DNA from: Actinoalloteichus hymeniacidonis
GTDB lineage: Bacteria; Actinomycetota; Actinomycetes; Mycobacteriales; Pseudonocardiaceae
Direction: 5' to 3'
DNA: 64,000 nt
Assembly (NCBI RefSeq): GCF_014203365.1
Contig: NZ_JACHIS010000001.1
Location: 2,108,001-2,172,000, forward strand
A program made the position numbers and the translations under genes. The notes under the pieces were generated by a model. It did not search any database, had not been told where the DNA came from, and saw only the letters and a list, made by a program, of their open reading frames with translations. Positions 55,036 to 64,000 of the stretch are shown one piece after another; the first letter of the stretch is position 1; each line of letters starts with the position of its first letter.

Positions 55036-55668
55036 ATGAGTATCGAACGAGTGCCGGTGGCCGTGTACGCGGAGGACCCGATCTCACAGACCGGGGTGAC
55101 CTGCCAGTTGCGACCGCGTCCCGAGGTGGAGGTGCTGCGACTTCCCGACGAGGAGAATCGGGCGGTGGTGTCGTTGGTGGTGGTGGATCGGCTGGACGAC
55201 AACGCCATCCGGTTACTGCGTCGACTCCGACAGTCCGGTGACACCCGGACCGGCCTGGTGGTCGGTCAGGTCGAACAGAACGCCCTGTCGGTGGCCATCG
55301 AATGCGGTGTCGCCGCAGTGATCCGGCGGGTCGACGCAGGCCAGGACCGTCTCGTCGAGATGATCATGGCTGCGTCCCGTGGCGAGGGCGTGCTACCCGG
55401 CGACCTGCTCGGCAGACTGCTGGAACAGATGGGGCAGTTGCAGCGCAAGGTGCTCGATCCGCGTGGCCTGACCATGTCCGCTCTGACCTCGCGCGAGATC
55501 GACGTCCTGCAACTCATCTCCGAGGGTTTCGACACCGGTGAGATCGCCACCAAGCTCTGTTACTCCGAACGCACCGTGAAGAACGTGCTGTACGAGGTCA
55601 CCACCAGGTTGCAGCTGCGCAATCGGGCGCACGCCGTCGCCTACGTGATGCGGCACGGCCTGATCTGA
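55036..55668 (+). CDS. LuxR-type regulator with a receiver-like domain
   Basis: The 210-residue protein has a degenerate response-regulator-like N-terminus (about 8-115; SLVVVDRLDDN where the phospho-acceptor Asp would be) and a C-terminal LuxR helix-turn-helix (about 148-208: LTSREIDVLQLISEGFDTGEIATKLCYSERTVKNVL). The conserved receiver acid pocket is not clear, so phosphorylation is uncertain. The ATG at 55036 follows CGAGGAGGAAGACTG. It sits between the divergent COG1470-like gene and the rightward propeller-DUF4255-ATPase genes and is the obvious local regulator. From memory, Streptomyces CIS clusters also carry such a regulator. Confidence 0.88.
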   Translation: MSIERVPVAVYAEDPISQTGVTCQLRPRPEVEVLRLPDEENRAVVSLVVVDRLDDNAIRLLRRLRQSGDTRTGLVVGQVEQNALSVAIECGVAAVIRRVDAGQDRLVEMIMAASRGEGVLPGDLLGRLLEQMGQLQRKVLDPRGLTMSALTSREIDVLQLISEGFDTGEIATKLCYSERTVKNVLYEVTTRLQLRNRAHAVAYVMRHGLI

Positions 55669-55903
55669 CGGTACTGCTGCCCGAAAGTCCCGGTTCGGAT
55701 TCCCGACGCCTTGCCTGCCAGGTCTGGTCGGTGCGGGCCGCCGGAGCCGAGTATCGACGGTAGCCGGTGTGGATCGGGCGTTCGTGCCAGGGCATCGCCA
55801 GGATTGCGCGGGAAGTACGTGCAGTGTCTCCGTACAGCCGGATCGTTCACACCGAACCGTGACCGGCGGGCAAGCGACGCCGAGAGGAGAGAAGGCGGCG
55901 ACG

Positions 55904-58900
55904 GTGATCCGGAGATCCGATACACGTTCCCTGCCCCGTGTTCCTGCAATTACCGCAGTCGGATTACTACTAGTCGGTCTGATCGTCGCTCCCACCGAAT
56001 CCGCAGTGGCGCAACCACCACCCGAGGCCCCGCCTGACATCGGCCGGATCGCTTATGCGGGCACCGAACACCGGAGTCTGGGAATAGTCCAAGAGCAGTA
56101 TGGCGGGACGGTCTCGATACCGTTGTTCGGCGAGGGCCCGACACATTTCGATCAGGACCCGTCGGCTCGCGGCGATCTGTTGGTGTTCACCAGTCTTCGC
56201 GATGAGGCGCGCCCGCAGGTGTACCTGCGCAACCCGGATGGTTCGGTGCGCAGATTGACCGAGGGACGCGATGCCGCCGCGCCCGAGTTGTCGCCCGATC
56301 GCACCCGCGTCGTCTTCGAGTCCACCGAACCACATCCGGGCGGAACGGGTGTGCACACTCAACTGTGGTCGGTCGGGGTCGACGGCGAAGACATGCGACC
56401 GCTGACCGACACGACCGCGGACGAGAAGACGCCGACCTTCTCCCCGGACGGAACCATGATCGCCTTCAGCGCGGATCTCGGGGATGGGCGTGGTCGGGAG
56501 ATCTATCAGCGTCCCGTGTCCGGCGGCGCGGTGCAACGGGTCAGCGATGAACCCGAGGGTGCCGCCCTGGACCCTCAATGGCATCCCACCGACGAGATGA
56601 TCGCCTATACGCTCGATCCGTCGGGCAACGGCGACCCCGCTGCGGTCGAGGGGATGCGGATTCGGCTGTTCGACCTGGCGGAGAACCTGGTACTGCCGCT
56701 GTTGGGCGGCGACCAGGAGTCCTGGAACAGCCGCTCGCCCGCCTGGGGGATCGAGGGCAACACACTGCTGTTCGTCAGCCGACAGACGGCTTCGGCCGCC
56801 GCGCGAGCGGGCGGACCGCCGATGTACGGCTCCGGCGATGGTGCAGGCGGGGCGGGGGAACACCCACCGGGCGGCACCCCGGCGGAACCCGGTACCGGTG
56901 AGGACCGCGTCTACGAGGTTCCCACCGACGGTTGTCTGCCGTACTGCGGCGTGCCGGATCTGGTGTCCGACGAGGAACGGGACATCGATGTCCCGACCTG
57001 GCTCGACCTGCCGCAGGGACCGCACCCGATCATCGAGCGGACCACCTCGGCCGATCCGTACACCGTGACGCTGCAGGACGTCCGGCCCGACGGCGCGGAC
57101 CCGCGCGACCTGGGACTCGTCGTGCTGCGCGAGGACCCGGCGATCGGCACCGATTCCCGGCGGATGTGGTATCCGAACCCCGGATTCGATCCCTGGACGC
57201 ATCGGCAGGCGTATTCGCCCGACGGCAGCACCCTGGTGGTGACCAGGTTCGAGGACACCGACTCCGGACGTGTCCAACGGCTCTGGCTGGTGGATGCGGA
57301 CGGATCGAACCCGCGTCCGTTACCGGTGGCCGACCGCGAATCGGCAGATTGGGAGACCGACGCGACCTTCTCGCCGGACGGGGAGTTCATCGCCTTCGTC
57401 CGGCGAAGGCCCGGCGGCATTCGACCCGAGGCGGGCCTCGCACGCATCGTGGTGGTCGCCGTCGACACCGGCGCGGTGCGGTTCGCCGTCGCTCCGCCGC
57501 CGGAGTTCGCCGATCAGGAGGACACCCAACCTGCCTGGTCGCCGGACGGCAGTGCGATCGCCTTCACCCGTGGCCTGGTGACCGGCGGCTTCGACGACGA
57601 ACAGCGTGACAACCACATCTGGACCGTCTCGGTGCCCGATCCGACGGTGCAGGTCGATCTCTCCGCCGCTGCCTGTGGTTTCGACTGCGATGTCGCCGAC
57701 GACAGTGCCGCGTTCTCCCCGGACGGTCGGCGGGTGCTCTTCAACCGGGAGCACGATGCGCTGCTCACGGTGGATGTGGCAGGCGGTGACTGCACCGTCG
57801 TGCTCCCGTCGACCGGCTACGGCTGCCAGTCGGAGCTCATCACCGGGCCCACCGACGGCCCGTTCCAGCCCCGGGATGCCGCGTTCTCGCCCGACGGCGG
57901 TTCCGTGGTGTTCACCAGCAGGCGCGACGGCGACCCCCAGACTCCCGAAGCACTCGAGATCCTCGACCTCGCCACCGGGGAATCCACCGTGCTGACCGGG
58001 GAGCTGCCCGGCAGACAGAAGGAACCCAGTTGGCAACGGAGCACGAATCTCTCGACGACAGCACCCACCGACCCGGCCCCGATCGAGGTGGGCGAGGCGG
58101 TCGAGATCGTGATCCCGGTGCACAACGAGGGGCCCGCCCCGGCGCCGACGACGGAGTTGATCCTGACCTTCCCGCCGGTGTTGCGGCCGACCGGATTGAC
58201 CACACCGCAGGGTGAGTGCGTCTTGGACGGTCTGCGTTGTGATCTGGGGTTGCTCGAGCCGGGGGAGTCGGTGGAGGTGGTCGTCGAGGCCGTCGGAACC
58301 GACCCGGGGCCGGGACGGATCGACTGGACCGTCGGCAGCAGCGTGCTCGAATCGAACCAGGGCGACAACGAGGCGGGCGTACCGATCGCGGTCGAGCCAC
58401 CGGCCACCGAACCGCCGCCCGATCCACCGGGACCACCGGAGCCCCCGAACCCACCGGAGCCGCCCGACGTGCCGGCGCCACCACGGCCGCCGAGCGCCTT
58501 TCCGCCATTGGGTCCGGTGCTGGCCGGTCCGGCGGTGACGGTCGCCATCGAGCCGGATCCGTCCTATGTGGGCGGCACGGTGACCGTGCGCTACACCGTG
58601 ACCAACGACGGCCCCATCCGCGCCACCGGCTTGCAGTTGCGCCCCGGCCTGCCTGCCTCCGTGCCGTTGCGCCGGTCCTCCGTGGGCTGTTCGCGCAACC
58701 TCTGCATCCTCGGTGACCTGGTCTCGGGCGGCACGAGCACCGTCCGATTCGTCTTGGCTCCCACCGAGGCGATCCGCACCCCGGTCGCGGCCCTGTTGAC
58801 CACCACCGGCAGCGACGACGACCCCGATGACAATCGGGACGATGCGCTGCTTCGGGTGCTGCAACCACGCATCGTGGCCGTTCCCGACGTCGGCGATCCC

Positions 58901-59164
58901 GGCTTCGTGACCTCGGTTCGGGGCATCGATTTCCCGCCGGGCGATCCGGTGGAGCTGACCTGGGATCCCGGCTTGACCGCGCCCGCCGCGCCCACTCGGC
59001 CGCGCGCCGACGGAACGTTCGCGGCACAGCTTCTCGTGGTACCCAAGGACGGACTCGGACCTCGGCTGATCACGGCGTCGGGCGCGGGGTTCGCCTCGGT
59101 CGACACGGATTTCCTGGTGGTGGCCAGCACCATGTCGCCACCCGACCTGGGCAGCCGCCGATGA
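55904..59164 (+). CDS. Secreted TolB-like beta-propeller protein with CARDB-like repeats
   Basis: The 1086-residue protein begins with a signal peptide (about 1-36, ending SAVAQ). Six or more TolB/PD40 repeats follow, marked by SPDG (about 180, 437, 489, 545, 603 and 661), each followed by an xIAF-type strand. Next come a CARDB/DUF11-like beta domain (about 720-825), a Pro-rich linker (about 830-865), a second such domain (about 880-985) and a final Ig-like domain. The GTG at 55904 follows AGAAGGCGGCGACG; the frame is open upstream without a signal peptide. It lies before the DUF4255 and AAA+ genes and probably forms an exported adhesion or scaffolding protein. The role in injection-type clusters is unknown. 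Confidence 0.85.
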   Translation: MIRRSDTRSLPRVPAITAVGLLLVGLIVAPTESAVAQPPPEAPPDIGRIAYAGTEHRSLGIVQEQYGGTVSIPLFGEGPTHFDQDPSARGDLLVFTSLRDEARPQVYLRNPDGSVRRLTEGRDAAAPELSPDRTRVVFESTEPHPGGTGVHTQLWSVGVDGEDMRPLTDTTADEKTPTFSPDGTMIAFSADLGDGRGREIYQRPVSGGAVQRVSDEPEGAALDPQWHPTDEMIAYTLDPSGNGDPAAVEGMRIRLFDLAENLVLPLLGGDQESWNSRSPAWGIEGNTLLFVSRQTASAAARAGGPPMYGSGDGAGGAGEHPPGGTPAEPGTGEDRVYEVPTDGCLPYCGVPDLVSDEERDIDVPTWLDLPQGPHPIIERTTSADPYTVTLQDVRPDGADPRDLGLVVLREDPAIGTDSRRMWYPNPGFDPWTHRQAYSPDGSTLVVTRFEDTDSGRVQRLWLVDADGSNPRPLPVADRESADWETDATFSPDGEFIAFVRRRPGGIRPEAGLARIVVVAVDTGAVRFAVAPPPEFADQEDTQPAWSPDGSAIAFTRGLVTGGFDDEQRDNHIWTVSVPDPTVQVDLSAAACGFDCDVADDSAAFSPDGRRVLFNREHDALLTVDVAGGDCTVVLPSTGYGCQSELITGPTDGPFQPRDAAFSPDGGSVVFTSRRDGDPQTPEALEILDLATGESTVLTGELPGRQKEPSWQRSTNLSTTAPTDPAPIEVGEAVEIVIPVHNEGPAPAPTTELILTFPPVLRPTGLTTPQGECVLDGLRCDLGLLEPGESVEVVVEAVGTDPGPGRIDWTVGSSVLESNQGDNEAGVPIAVEPPATEPPPDPPGPPEPPNPPEPPDVPAPPRPPSAFPPLGPVLAGPAVTVAIEPDPSYVGGTVTVRYTVTNDGPIRATGLQLRPGLPASVPLRRSSVGCSRNLCILGDLVSGGTSTVRFVLAPTEAIRTPVAALLTTTGSDDDPDDNRDDALLRVLQPRIVAVPDVGDPGFVTSVRGIDFPPGDPVELTWDPGLTAPAAPTRPRADGTFAAQLLVVPKDGLGPRLITASGAGFASVDTDFLVVASTMSPPDLGSRR

Positions 59165-59234
59165 GCGGCCACCAGGACCGAAGACGACGGGCTCCTCGGT
59201 GGCGTCCCGTCGCACAGTCATCGAGAGGACGACG

Positions 59235-59960
59235 GTGATCCACGAGGTGGACGAGGGTTTACGTCGGATGCTGTCCGCCGAGAGCTTCCCCGGCGGGGAG
59301 ATCGAGTTGGTCTTCGACGCGCCCACCAGGGCGTGGGCCGCTCGGCGGACCGCTCCGACGATCAATGTCTTCCTCTACGACATCAGGGAGGACGCCGAAC
59401 GCAGGCGGACCAATCCCACCGAGGAGTTCGCCGCCGATGGAGTGACGATCGTGCGGCGGGAACCACCGCGCTGGTTCCAGTTGTCCTACCTGGTCAGCGC
59501 GTGGACGACGCGGCCACAGGACGAGCACCGACTGTTGTCGGCGGTGCTGTCATGTCTGATCGAGCACGACGAGCTGCCTGCGGCGCACCTCGAGGGGACC
59601 CTGGCCGGGTTGGGGCTGGGCGTGCCCATCGACGCTGCGGGCCCGGTCGGGGAGAACCGATCGGCGGCCGATCTGTGGTCGGCCTTGGGCGGCGAGTTGA
59701 AGGCTGCGGTGGACCTGCGGGTGCTGGCGCCGCTGGCGGGCAGGCAGATCGGCACGGCACCGCCGGTCACCGACGGATTGGTGATGCGAACCCGGGATTC
59801 GCGTTCCGACGCTGAATCGGCGCGCATCCGCCGCTTGCGCTATCAGAACCAGCCCGACCCGGAGGTGATCACCCCGCCCGATCCGACCGAGGGGCTGGGG
59901 GCCACCCGCCCGAGGCCGACCGGGCGCGGTCCTCGCCGACGTGGTGGGCGGATCCGATGA
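59235..59960 (+). CDS. DUF4255 protein (Pvc16/tail-terminator-like)
   Basis: The 241-residue protein matches the Pvc16 N-terminal (DUF4255) domain: VIHEVDEGLRRMLSAE, a conserved NVFLYDIREDAERRR and the FQLSYLVSAWTTRPQDEHRLLSAVLSCL segment split by loops. In contractile injection systems this protein caps the tube and sheath end. The C-terminal 40 residues are Pro/Arg-rich. GTG at 59235, after GAGAGGACGACG, was preferred over GTG at 59199 because DUF4255 proteins begin at this point. The stop overlaps the ATPase start (ATGA). The 70-bp gap from the propeller gene suggests one operon. Confidence 0.88.
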   Translation: MIHEVDEGLRRMLSAESFPGGEIELVFDAPTRAWAARRTAPTINVFLYDIREDAERRRTNPTEEFAADGVTIVRREPPRWFQLSYLVSAWTTRPQDEHRLLSAVLSCLIEHDELPAAHLEGTLAGLGLGVPIDAAGPVGENRSAADLWSALGGELKAAVDLRVLAPLAGRQIGTAPPVTDGLVMRTRDSRSDAESARIRRLRYQNQPDPEVITPPDPTEGLGATRPRPTGRGPRRRGGRIR

Positions 59961-62089
59961 CCTCGGTAGCCGAGGGCGCGGGACTCGATGGTCGACGGCA
60001 TGCCACGGCGGATTCGAGGGCGGCCGAGCTGCGGGAACTCCTGGGCGGACTCGCGCTCGTCGAGCACCGGGTCCACAGGCTGATCGAGGCACGTGGCGGT
60101 GCCGAACAGGTCGAACAGGATCCGTACCGGGGGCTGTATCTGTCCGACGACGAGGTGGCGCGAATCCTGGCCGACCGGCCGGATGCCTCCACGGGGCTGC
60201 GGCGATCGGACTCGGTCGGCGAGGAGCCTGCGGGCTTCCTCCCCGACGATGGGTCGAGATTGGCGAGTCTCGCCCGACGGTTCGGCCTGGACCGGCTGGA
60301 TGTGGAGTTCCTGCTGATCGCCCTGGCACCCGAGGTGGACAGCCGGTTCGAACGGCTCTACGCCTATCTCAACGACGACGTGACCCGCACCAGGGCGACC
60401 GTCGGGCTCGCGCTGTCGCTCGTCGGGCTGCCGCAGGCCGGGCACGGTCGATTCCGGCTCACCGAGGGTGCCCCGCTGCTCGCGGGCGGGCTGCTCGTCG
60501 TCCAGGACGGCGATCGACCGATGCTCACCCGATCCCTTCGTGTGCCGGATCGGGTGATCGGCCACCTGCTCGGGCACGATCGAATGGACCCGGCCCTGGC
60601 AGGCGTTCTGCGGCAGGCGGCGGGCGACGACGAGGATCCCGACCCACTCTCCTTGGCCCGCAGGCTCGGCGTCGCCTTGGCTGCGGGCCCCCGACTCATC
60701 TACCTGCGGGATCCCGACGGCGACGCAGGAAGGCAGGCGGTTGCGGCGTTGGCGGCCGCGCACCGGGCCGCCCTGATCGTCGACCCGGTCGGGTGGAACA
60801 CCATGCCCGAATCGGCCGAGGTCGTGCCGCTGATCGCCAGGGAGGCCCGGTTGCGGGCCGCCGGGGTGATACTCGGTCCGCTCGACCGCGTTGACTTCGC
60901 GCGTCCCGGACAGCACACGCGCTTGCTGCGGGACCTGGCCGATCTCGCCGAGCACACGCCGGTGCTGTTCCACGGGCGACGGGAATGGGATCCGGAGTGG
61001 ACGGCAGAACTGCCGATCGTGGTTCCGGTGCCTCCGATCAGCGGCGCCACCCGCGAGGCCGCCTGGAGTGCGGCCGTGGCGGAGGTGACCGGCGAGGGCG
61101 CCGCCGCCACGGTGCCCGAGGCGAACCTGGCGGCCTATCGGCTGAGCCCCGAACAGGTGCGGCGCGCAGTCGGTGCCGCCGCAGGCTTGGCGCTCGTCGA
61201 TGGTGCGCCGCTGAACGGCGCGCACCTTCGGGCCGGGGTACGCGCCTACAACGCTGCCGGCTTGGATCGGTTGGCCCGCCGGATCACGCCCGCCGTCGGC
61301 TGGGACGACCTGGTGTTGCCCGCCTCGACTCGTCGACAGCTCTCCGAGTTACTACTGCGGGCCGTGCACCGGGACACCGTGCTCGGCCGGTGGCGGATGC
61401 GGCCCGGCGGCGGGCGCGGCCGAGGGGTGCTCGCGTTGTTCGCGGGCGAATCGGGAACCGGCAAGACGATGTCGGCGGAGGTACTGGCCGCCGAGCTCGG
61501 CCTGGAGCTCTACATCGTGGATCTGTCGACGGTGGTCGACAAATACGTGGGGGAGACCGAGAAGAATCTCGACCGCATCTTTACCGAGGCGGCCGGAGTC
61601 AACGGCGTGCTGCTCTTCGACGAGGCCGATGCGATCTTCGGCCGCCGCTCCGAGGTCCGCGATTCGCACGACAAGCACGCGAACATGGAGTCCGCGTATC
61701 TCCTGCAGCGCATGGAGTCCTTCGACGGCATCGCCGTGTTGACGACGAACCTGCGGGCCAACCTTGATGAGGCCTTCATCCGCCGACTGGATGTGGTCGC
61801 CGACTTCCCCATGCCGGATGCACCGCAGCGGCTCGCCCTGTGGGATCGCTGTCTCGGCACCGAGCTACCCAGGGCCGACGATCTCGACCTGCGCTTCTGC
61901 GCGGAGTCCTTCGAACTCGCAGGCGGCTCGATCCGCGCCTGCGCGCTGACCGCCGCGTACCTGGCCGCCGAGGCGGACGCCCCGCTGAGCATGGCGCAGT
62001 TGATCAACGCGATTCGTCAGGAGTATCGGAAACTCGGCAGGCTCGTCTTGGCGGGTGAGTTCGGGACCTGGCTGGAGACCTCGGAATAA
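59957..62089 (+). CDS. AAA+ ATPase of the Pvc15/CIS type
   Basis: The 710-residue protein has an N-terminal helical region (about 20-200; FGLDRLDVEFLLIALAPEVD), a middle domain and a C-terminal AAA+ domain. Visible motifs are Walker A GESGTGKTMS (about 497-506), Walker B LLFDEADAIFG (about 552), sensor-1 LTTNLRANLDEAF and the arginine finger region RRLDVVADF. Such Cdc48-like ATPases accompany contractile injection systems (Pvc15 in Photorhabdus), where they load effectors or remodel the particle. The ATG overlaps the DUF4255 stop by 4 bp. No structural CIS gene follows; a lysG-like gene is convergent 16 bp later. Confidence 0.92.
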   Translation: MTSVAEGAGLDGRRHATADSRAAELRELLGGLALVEHRVHRLIEARGGAEQVEQDPYRGLYLSDDEVARILADRPDASTGLRRSDSVGEEPAGFLPDDGSRLASLARRFGLDRLDVEFLLIALAPEVDSRFERLYAYLNDDVTRTRATVGLALSLVGLPQAGHGRFRLTEGAPLLAGGLLVVQDGDRPMLTRSLRVPDRVIGHLLGHDRMDPALAGVLRQAAGDDEDPDPLSLARRLGVALAAGPRLIYLRDPDGDAGRQAVAALAAAHRAALIVDPVGWNTMPESAEVVPLIAREARLRAAGVILGPLDRVDFARPGQHTRLLRDLADLAEHTPVLFHGRREWDPEWTAELPIVVPVPPISGATREAAWSAAVAEVTGEGAAATVPEANLAAYRLSPEQVRRAVGAAAGLALVDGAPLNGAHLRAGVRAYNAAGLDRLARRITPAVGWDDLVLPASTRRQLSELLLRAVHRDTVLGRWRMRPGGGRGRGVLALFAGESGTGKTMSAEVLAAELGLELYIVDLSTVVDKYVGETEKNLDRIFTEAAGVNGVLLFDEADAIFGRRSEVRDSHDKHANMESAYLLQRMESFDGIAVLTTNLRANLDEAFIRRLDVVADFPMPDAPQRLALWDRCLGTELPRADDLDLRFCAESFELAGGSIRACALTAAYLAAEADAPLSMAQLINAIRQEYRKLGRLVLAGEFGTWLETSE

Positions 62090-62105
62090 CGGGCGCCTCC
62101 TCGGC

Positions 62106-63011
62106 TCAGGACGGGGCCAACAGCGCGCGGGAACCCGCCGCCAGCACGGCTTCGGTGACCGCCGCCAACGGTGGCGAGTCGAGTCGCCAGTGTTGCCAGT
62201 ACAAGGCGACGTCGACCGGTCGATCCGGAGCCAACGCGACGAGTTCCGTCGGGTCCGGCAGCGCCGCGACCTGCATCGTCGGCAGCATTCCCCAGCCCAT
62301 CCCGCTGAGTACCGCCTGGCAGTACACCGCCGACTCCGGAATCACATGGCGCATCCCGCCGCCCCGCGAGCGTCTGCCGGTGAGCTTGCGAAGGAAGGCG
62401 TCCTGCAGATCGTCCTTGGCATCGAACACCATCACCGGGGCGGCGGGCAGTGCCTGCCGCAGCGGAGAGTCGGCAAGCCAGCGCGCGACGAACGCACGGC
62501 TGGCCATCGCCTGGTACCGCATGTGCCCCAGCGGCCGGACCGTGCAGCCCTGCACCGGTTGGGCCGAGGAGGTCACCGCCGCCATCACCAAGCCCTCCCG
62601 CAGCAGCTCGGCCGTGTGATCCTGATCCTCCCTGCGCACCTCGTAGCGGATCGGCAGGCCCTCGGGCTCCGGGTCGAGCGCGGCCAGGAACCAGGTGGCC
62701 AGCGAATCGGCGTTGACGGCGATCGAGACCGTGGTGGGCGCGCCGGTCCCCGCCGCTCCCAGCCCGGTGAGCGCATCGTCGGCGAGCAGGGCGAGTTGAC
62801 GCGCATACCGAGCGATCACCACGCCGGACTCGGTCAGCCGGACGGGTTTCGAGCGGATCAGCAGTACCCGACCCGTCTTCTGTTCGAGCAGCTTGATCCG
62901 CTGACTCACCGCGGAGGGGGTCAGGTGCAGCACCTTCGCCGCCGCATCGAAGGTTCCCTCGTCCACCGCCGTGACCAGGGTCCGCACCAGCTCGGCCGGC
63001 AGATCAGGCAT
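62106..63011 (-). CDS. lysG: LysR family regulator LysG/ArgP
   Basis: The 301-residue LysR regulator has a winged helix (about 3-60: LVRTLVTAVDEGTFDAAAKVLHLTPSAVSQRIKLLE) and a co-inducer domain. In corynebacteria LysG activates lysE when lysine, arginine or histidine accumulates. The same divergent lysG-lysE arrangement is present, with 70 bp between starts. GTG at 63014 and ATG at 63011 are equivalent choices; neither has a ribosome binding site, so the message may be leaderless. The domain order and length are normal for ArgP/IciA-type proteins. Confidence 0.94.
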   Translation of the reverse strand: MPDLPAELVRTLVTAVDEGTFDAAAKVLHLTPSAVSQRIKLLEQKTGRVLLIRSKPVRLTESGVVIARYARQLALLADDALTGLGAAGTGAPTTVSIAVNADSLATWFLAALDPEPEGLPIRYEVRREDQDHTAELLREGLVMAAVTSSAQPVQGCTVRPLGHMRYQAMASRAFVARWLADSPLRQALPAAPVMVFDAKDDLQDAFLRKLTGRRSRGGGMRHVIPESAVYCQAVLSGMGWGMLPTMQVAALPDPTELVALAPDRPVDVALYWQHWRLDSPPLAAVTEAVLAAGSRALLAPS

Positions 63012-63081
63012 CACAGTTGCTTATGATACTGAAGAATCTTTAGCTGGACGCACGAAGTGGCGGCGACTTAGCGTCGTGGCC

Positions 63082-63690
63082 ATGCCCGTGCTGCCCCCTA
63101 TCGCCGCTGGTCTCGGTACCGGCCTGTCACTCATCGTCGCCATCGGAGCGCAGAACGCCTTCGTTCTGCGACAGGGCATCCGGCGGGAACACATCGTGCC
63201 GGTGGTGGTGATCTGCATCCTCTCGGACCTCGTGCTGATCACTCTCGGCGTCGCGGGCGTCACCACGGTGCTGCGGGAGCTACCCCAGCTCGCTCTGGTG
63301 ATCCGGCTGCTCGGCGCGGCCTTCTTGATCGGCTATGGACTGCTCGCCGCCCGACGCGCGCTGCGTCCGACCGCGCTGCACCCCGGGGGCGGCGCCGCAG
63401 GCTCGTGGCAGGCCGCGGTGCTGACCTGTCTGGCCGTGACCTGGCTGAATCCCCACACCTACCTGGACGCGGTGTTGCTGTTGGGCACCATCGCCCACAG
63501 CTGGGACGCGCAACGCTGGTGGTTCGGTGCGGGCGCCGTGGCGGGCAGCGTGCTGTGGTTCGCCGTGCTGGGCTTCGGCGCGGGCCTACTCCGAGGGTTC
63601 TTCGCGCGCCCGGCCGCCTGGCGCATTCTCGACGGCCTCATCGCGGCGACGATGCTGACCCTGGGCGTGCTGCTGGCCATCGACGGGTGA
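63082..63690 (+). CDS. lysE: LysE-type basic amino-acid exporter
   Basis: The 202-residue membrane protein has the LysE layout: an N-terminal helix with AIGAQNAFVLRQGIRREH, the central TWLNPHTYLDAVLLLGT motif and six hydrophobic helices. It should export lysine or arginine to prevent harmful accumulation. The ATG at 63082 lies 71 bp from the divergent lysG start. The region between them is AT-richer (TTATGATACTGAAGAATCTTTAG) and should contain the LysG binding site. Confidence 0.96.
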   Translation: MPVLPPIAAGLGTGLSLIVAIGAQNAFVLRQGIRREHIVPVVVICILSDLVLITLGVAGVTTVLRELPQLALVIRLLGAAFLIGYGLLAARRALRPTALHPGGGAAGSWQAAVLTCLAVTWLNPHTYLDAVLLLGTIAHSWDAQRWWFGAGAVAGSVLWFAVLGFGAGLLRGFFARPAAWRILDGLIAATMLTLGVLLAIDG

Positions 63691-63716
63691 GCCGCCCGTT
63701 GTGCGGGTCGGCGCAA

Positions 63717-64000
63717 TCAGACCGGGCACCGGAGTCGATAGTCCCGGCGCCGCTCGGCCAGCCGCTCGCGAAGCGGCTGGTAGTCGTGATCGGGGAACAA
63801 CGTGGGCAGGACCTCCAGCATGTCCTCCATCCGCCGTCCGGTGCCGGCGAATGCGCCGCCCTCGGACATCGAGATGTCGGTGAACAACAGTTGCCAACCG
63901 GTGGCGCCCTTGGTGATGCGCAGCGTGTCGAGGTACTCGGCGTAGCCGATGTCCAGTCGGTAGCAACCCATGGTCGAGGCCTTGAACCAGACCTCGGGAT
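63717..64000 (-). CDS. Unknown protein, 5' end outside the window
   Basis: The frame ends at 63717 and remains open to the right edge. The visible C-terminal part is about 94 residues (PEVWFKASTMGCYRLDIGYA; ITKGATGWQLLFTDISMSEG; ERRRDYRLRCPV). Base composition and codon use look coding, and the internal ATG at 63971 is unlikely to be the start because coding-like sequence continues through it. I recognise no family. The gene is convergent with lysE. Confidence 0.6.
   Translation of the reverse strand, partial: PEVWFKASTMGCYRLDIGYAEYLDTLRITKGATGWQLLFTDISMSEGGAFAGTGRRMEDMLEVLPTLFPDHDYQPLRERLAERRRDYRLRCPV

Noticed and set aside
58430-58500. Proline-rich repeat tract resembling a simple-sequence repeat
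   Set aside because: It is in frame within the propeller protein gene and encodes an ordinary Pro/Glu linker between beta domains.

Overview
The window is high-GC DNA with GTG/TTG starts, strong GGAGG-type ribosome binding sites and many actinobacterial families (DUF397, DUF6247, DUF3817, DUF6297, KstR2-like TetR, CebR regulon). It fits a filamentous actinomycete, probably of the Pseudonocardiales; the genus cannot be fixed from sequence alone. I see no rRNA, tRNA, CRISPR array, insertion sequence or prophage. The left edge cuts a glycogen debranching gene and the right edge cuts a gene of unknown function.

Layout. 1-13 kb is general metabolism and envelope: GlgX, a secreted M23 peptidase, a cyclopropane-fatty-acid-synthase-type methyltransferase, two small membrane proteins, an ABC exporter pair, a KstR2-like repressor, a GT4 glycosyltransferase, an M50-like protease and an aldo/keto reductase. 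12.6-14.3 kb is a textbook Zur module: zinc-independent copies of S18, S14, L33 and L28 diverge from type-B L31, with a Zur-like box before each transcription unit. 14.7-19.9 kb is a single 1727-residue TPR protein. 20.1-24.5 kb is kduI-kduD, an IclR regulator and an LctP-type permease; two copies of ATGTACC-N7-GGTACAT sit before kduI and before the IclR gene. 25.7-35.5 kb is a CebR-type cellulose-utilisation region: LacI repressor, cebE-cebF-cebG, a GH1 beta-glucosidase and a secreted GH48 cellobiohydrolase. Five TGGGAGCGCTCCCA-like operators punctuate it.

35.6-53 kb holds regulators and small-molecule genes: a SpoIIE-type phosphatase, a sugar isomerase-like TIM barrel, a DUF4097-like lipoprotein and a large RND pump. 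The pump diverges from an unusual MarR-phosphopantetheinyl-transferase fusion whose transferase active site looks degenerate. Then come two methyltransferases, two TetR regulators, a luciferase-like oxidoreductase with twin GGAAT-N5-ATTCC operators, DUF6247 and DUF397 proteins, and an XRE-NB-ARC-TPR regulator.

53.5-62.1 kb resembles the accessory end of an actinobacterial contractile injection system (CIS): a membrane-anchored COG1470-like protein, a LuxR-type regulator, a secreted TolB-like propeller protein, a Pvc16-type DUF4255 protein and a Pvc15-type AAA+ ATPase. No sheath, tube or baseplate gene is present in the window. A lysG/argP-lysE pair for basic amino-acid export follows.

The strongest candidates for something undescribed are the MarR-PPTase fusion, the CIS accessory module without its structural genes, and the CebR-controlled secreted ORF and hairpin leader in front of the GH48 gene.
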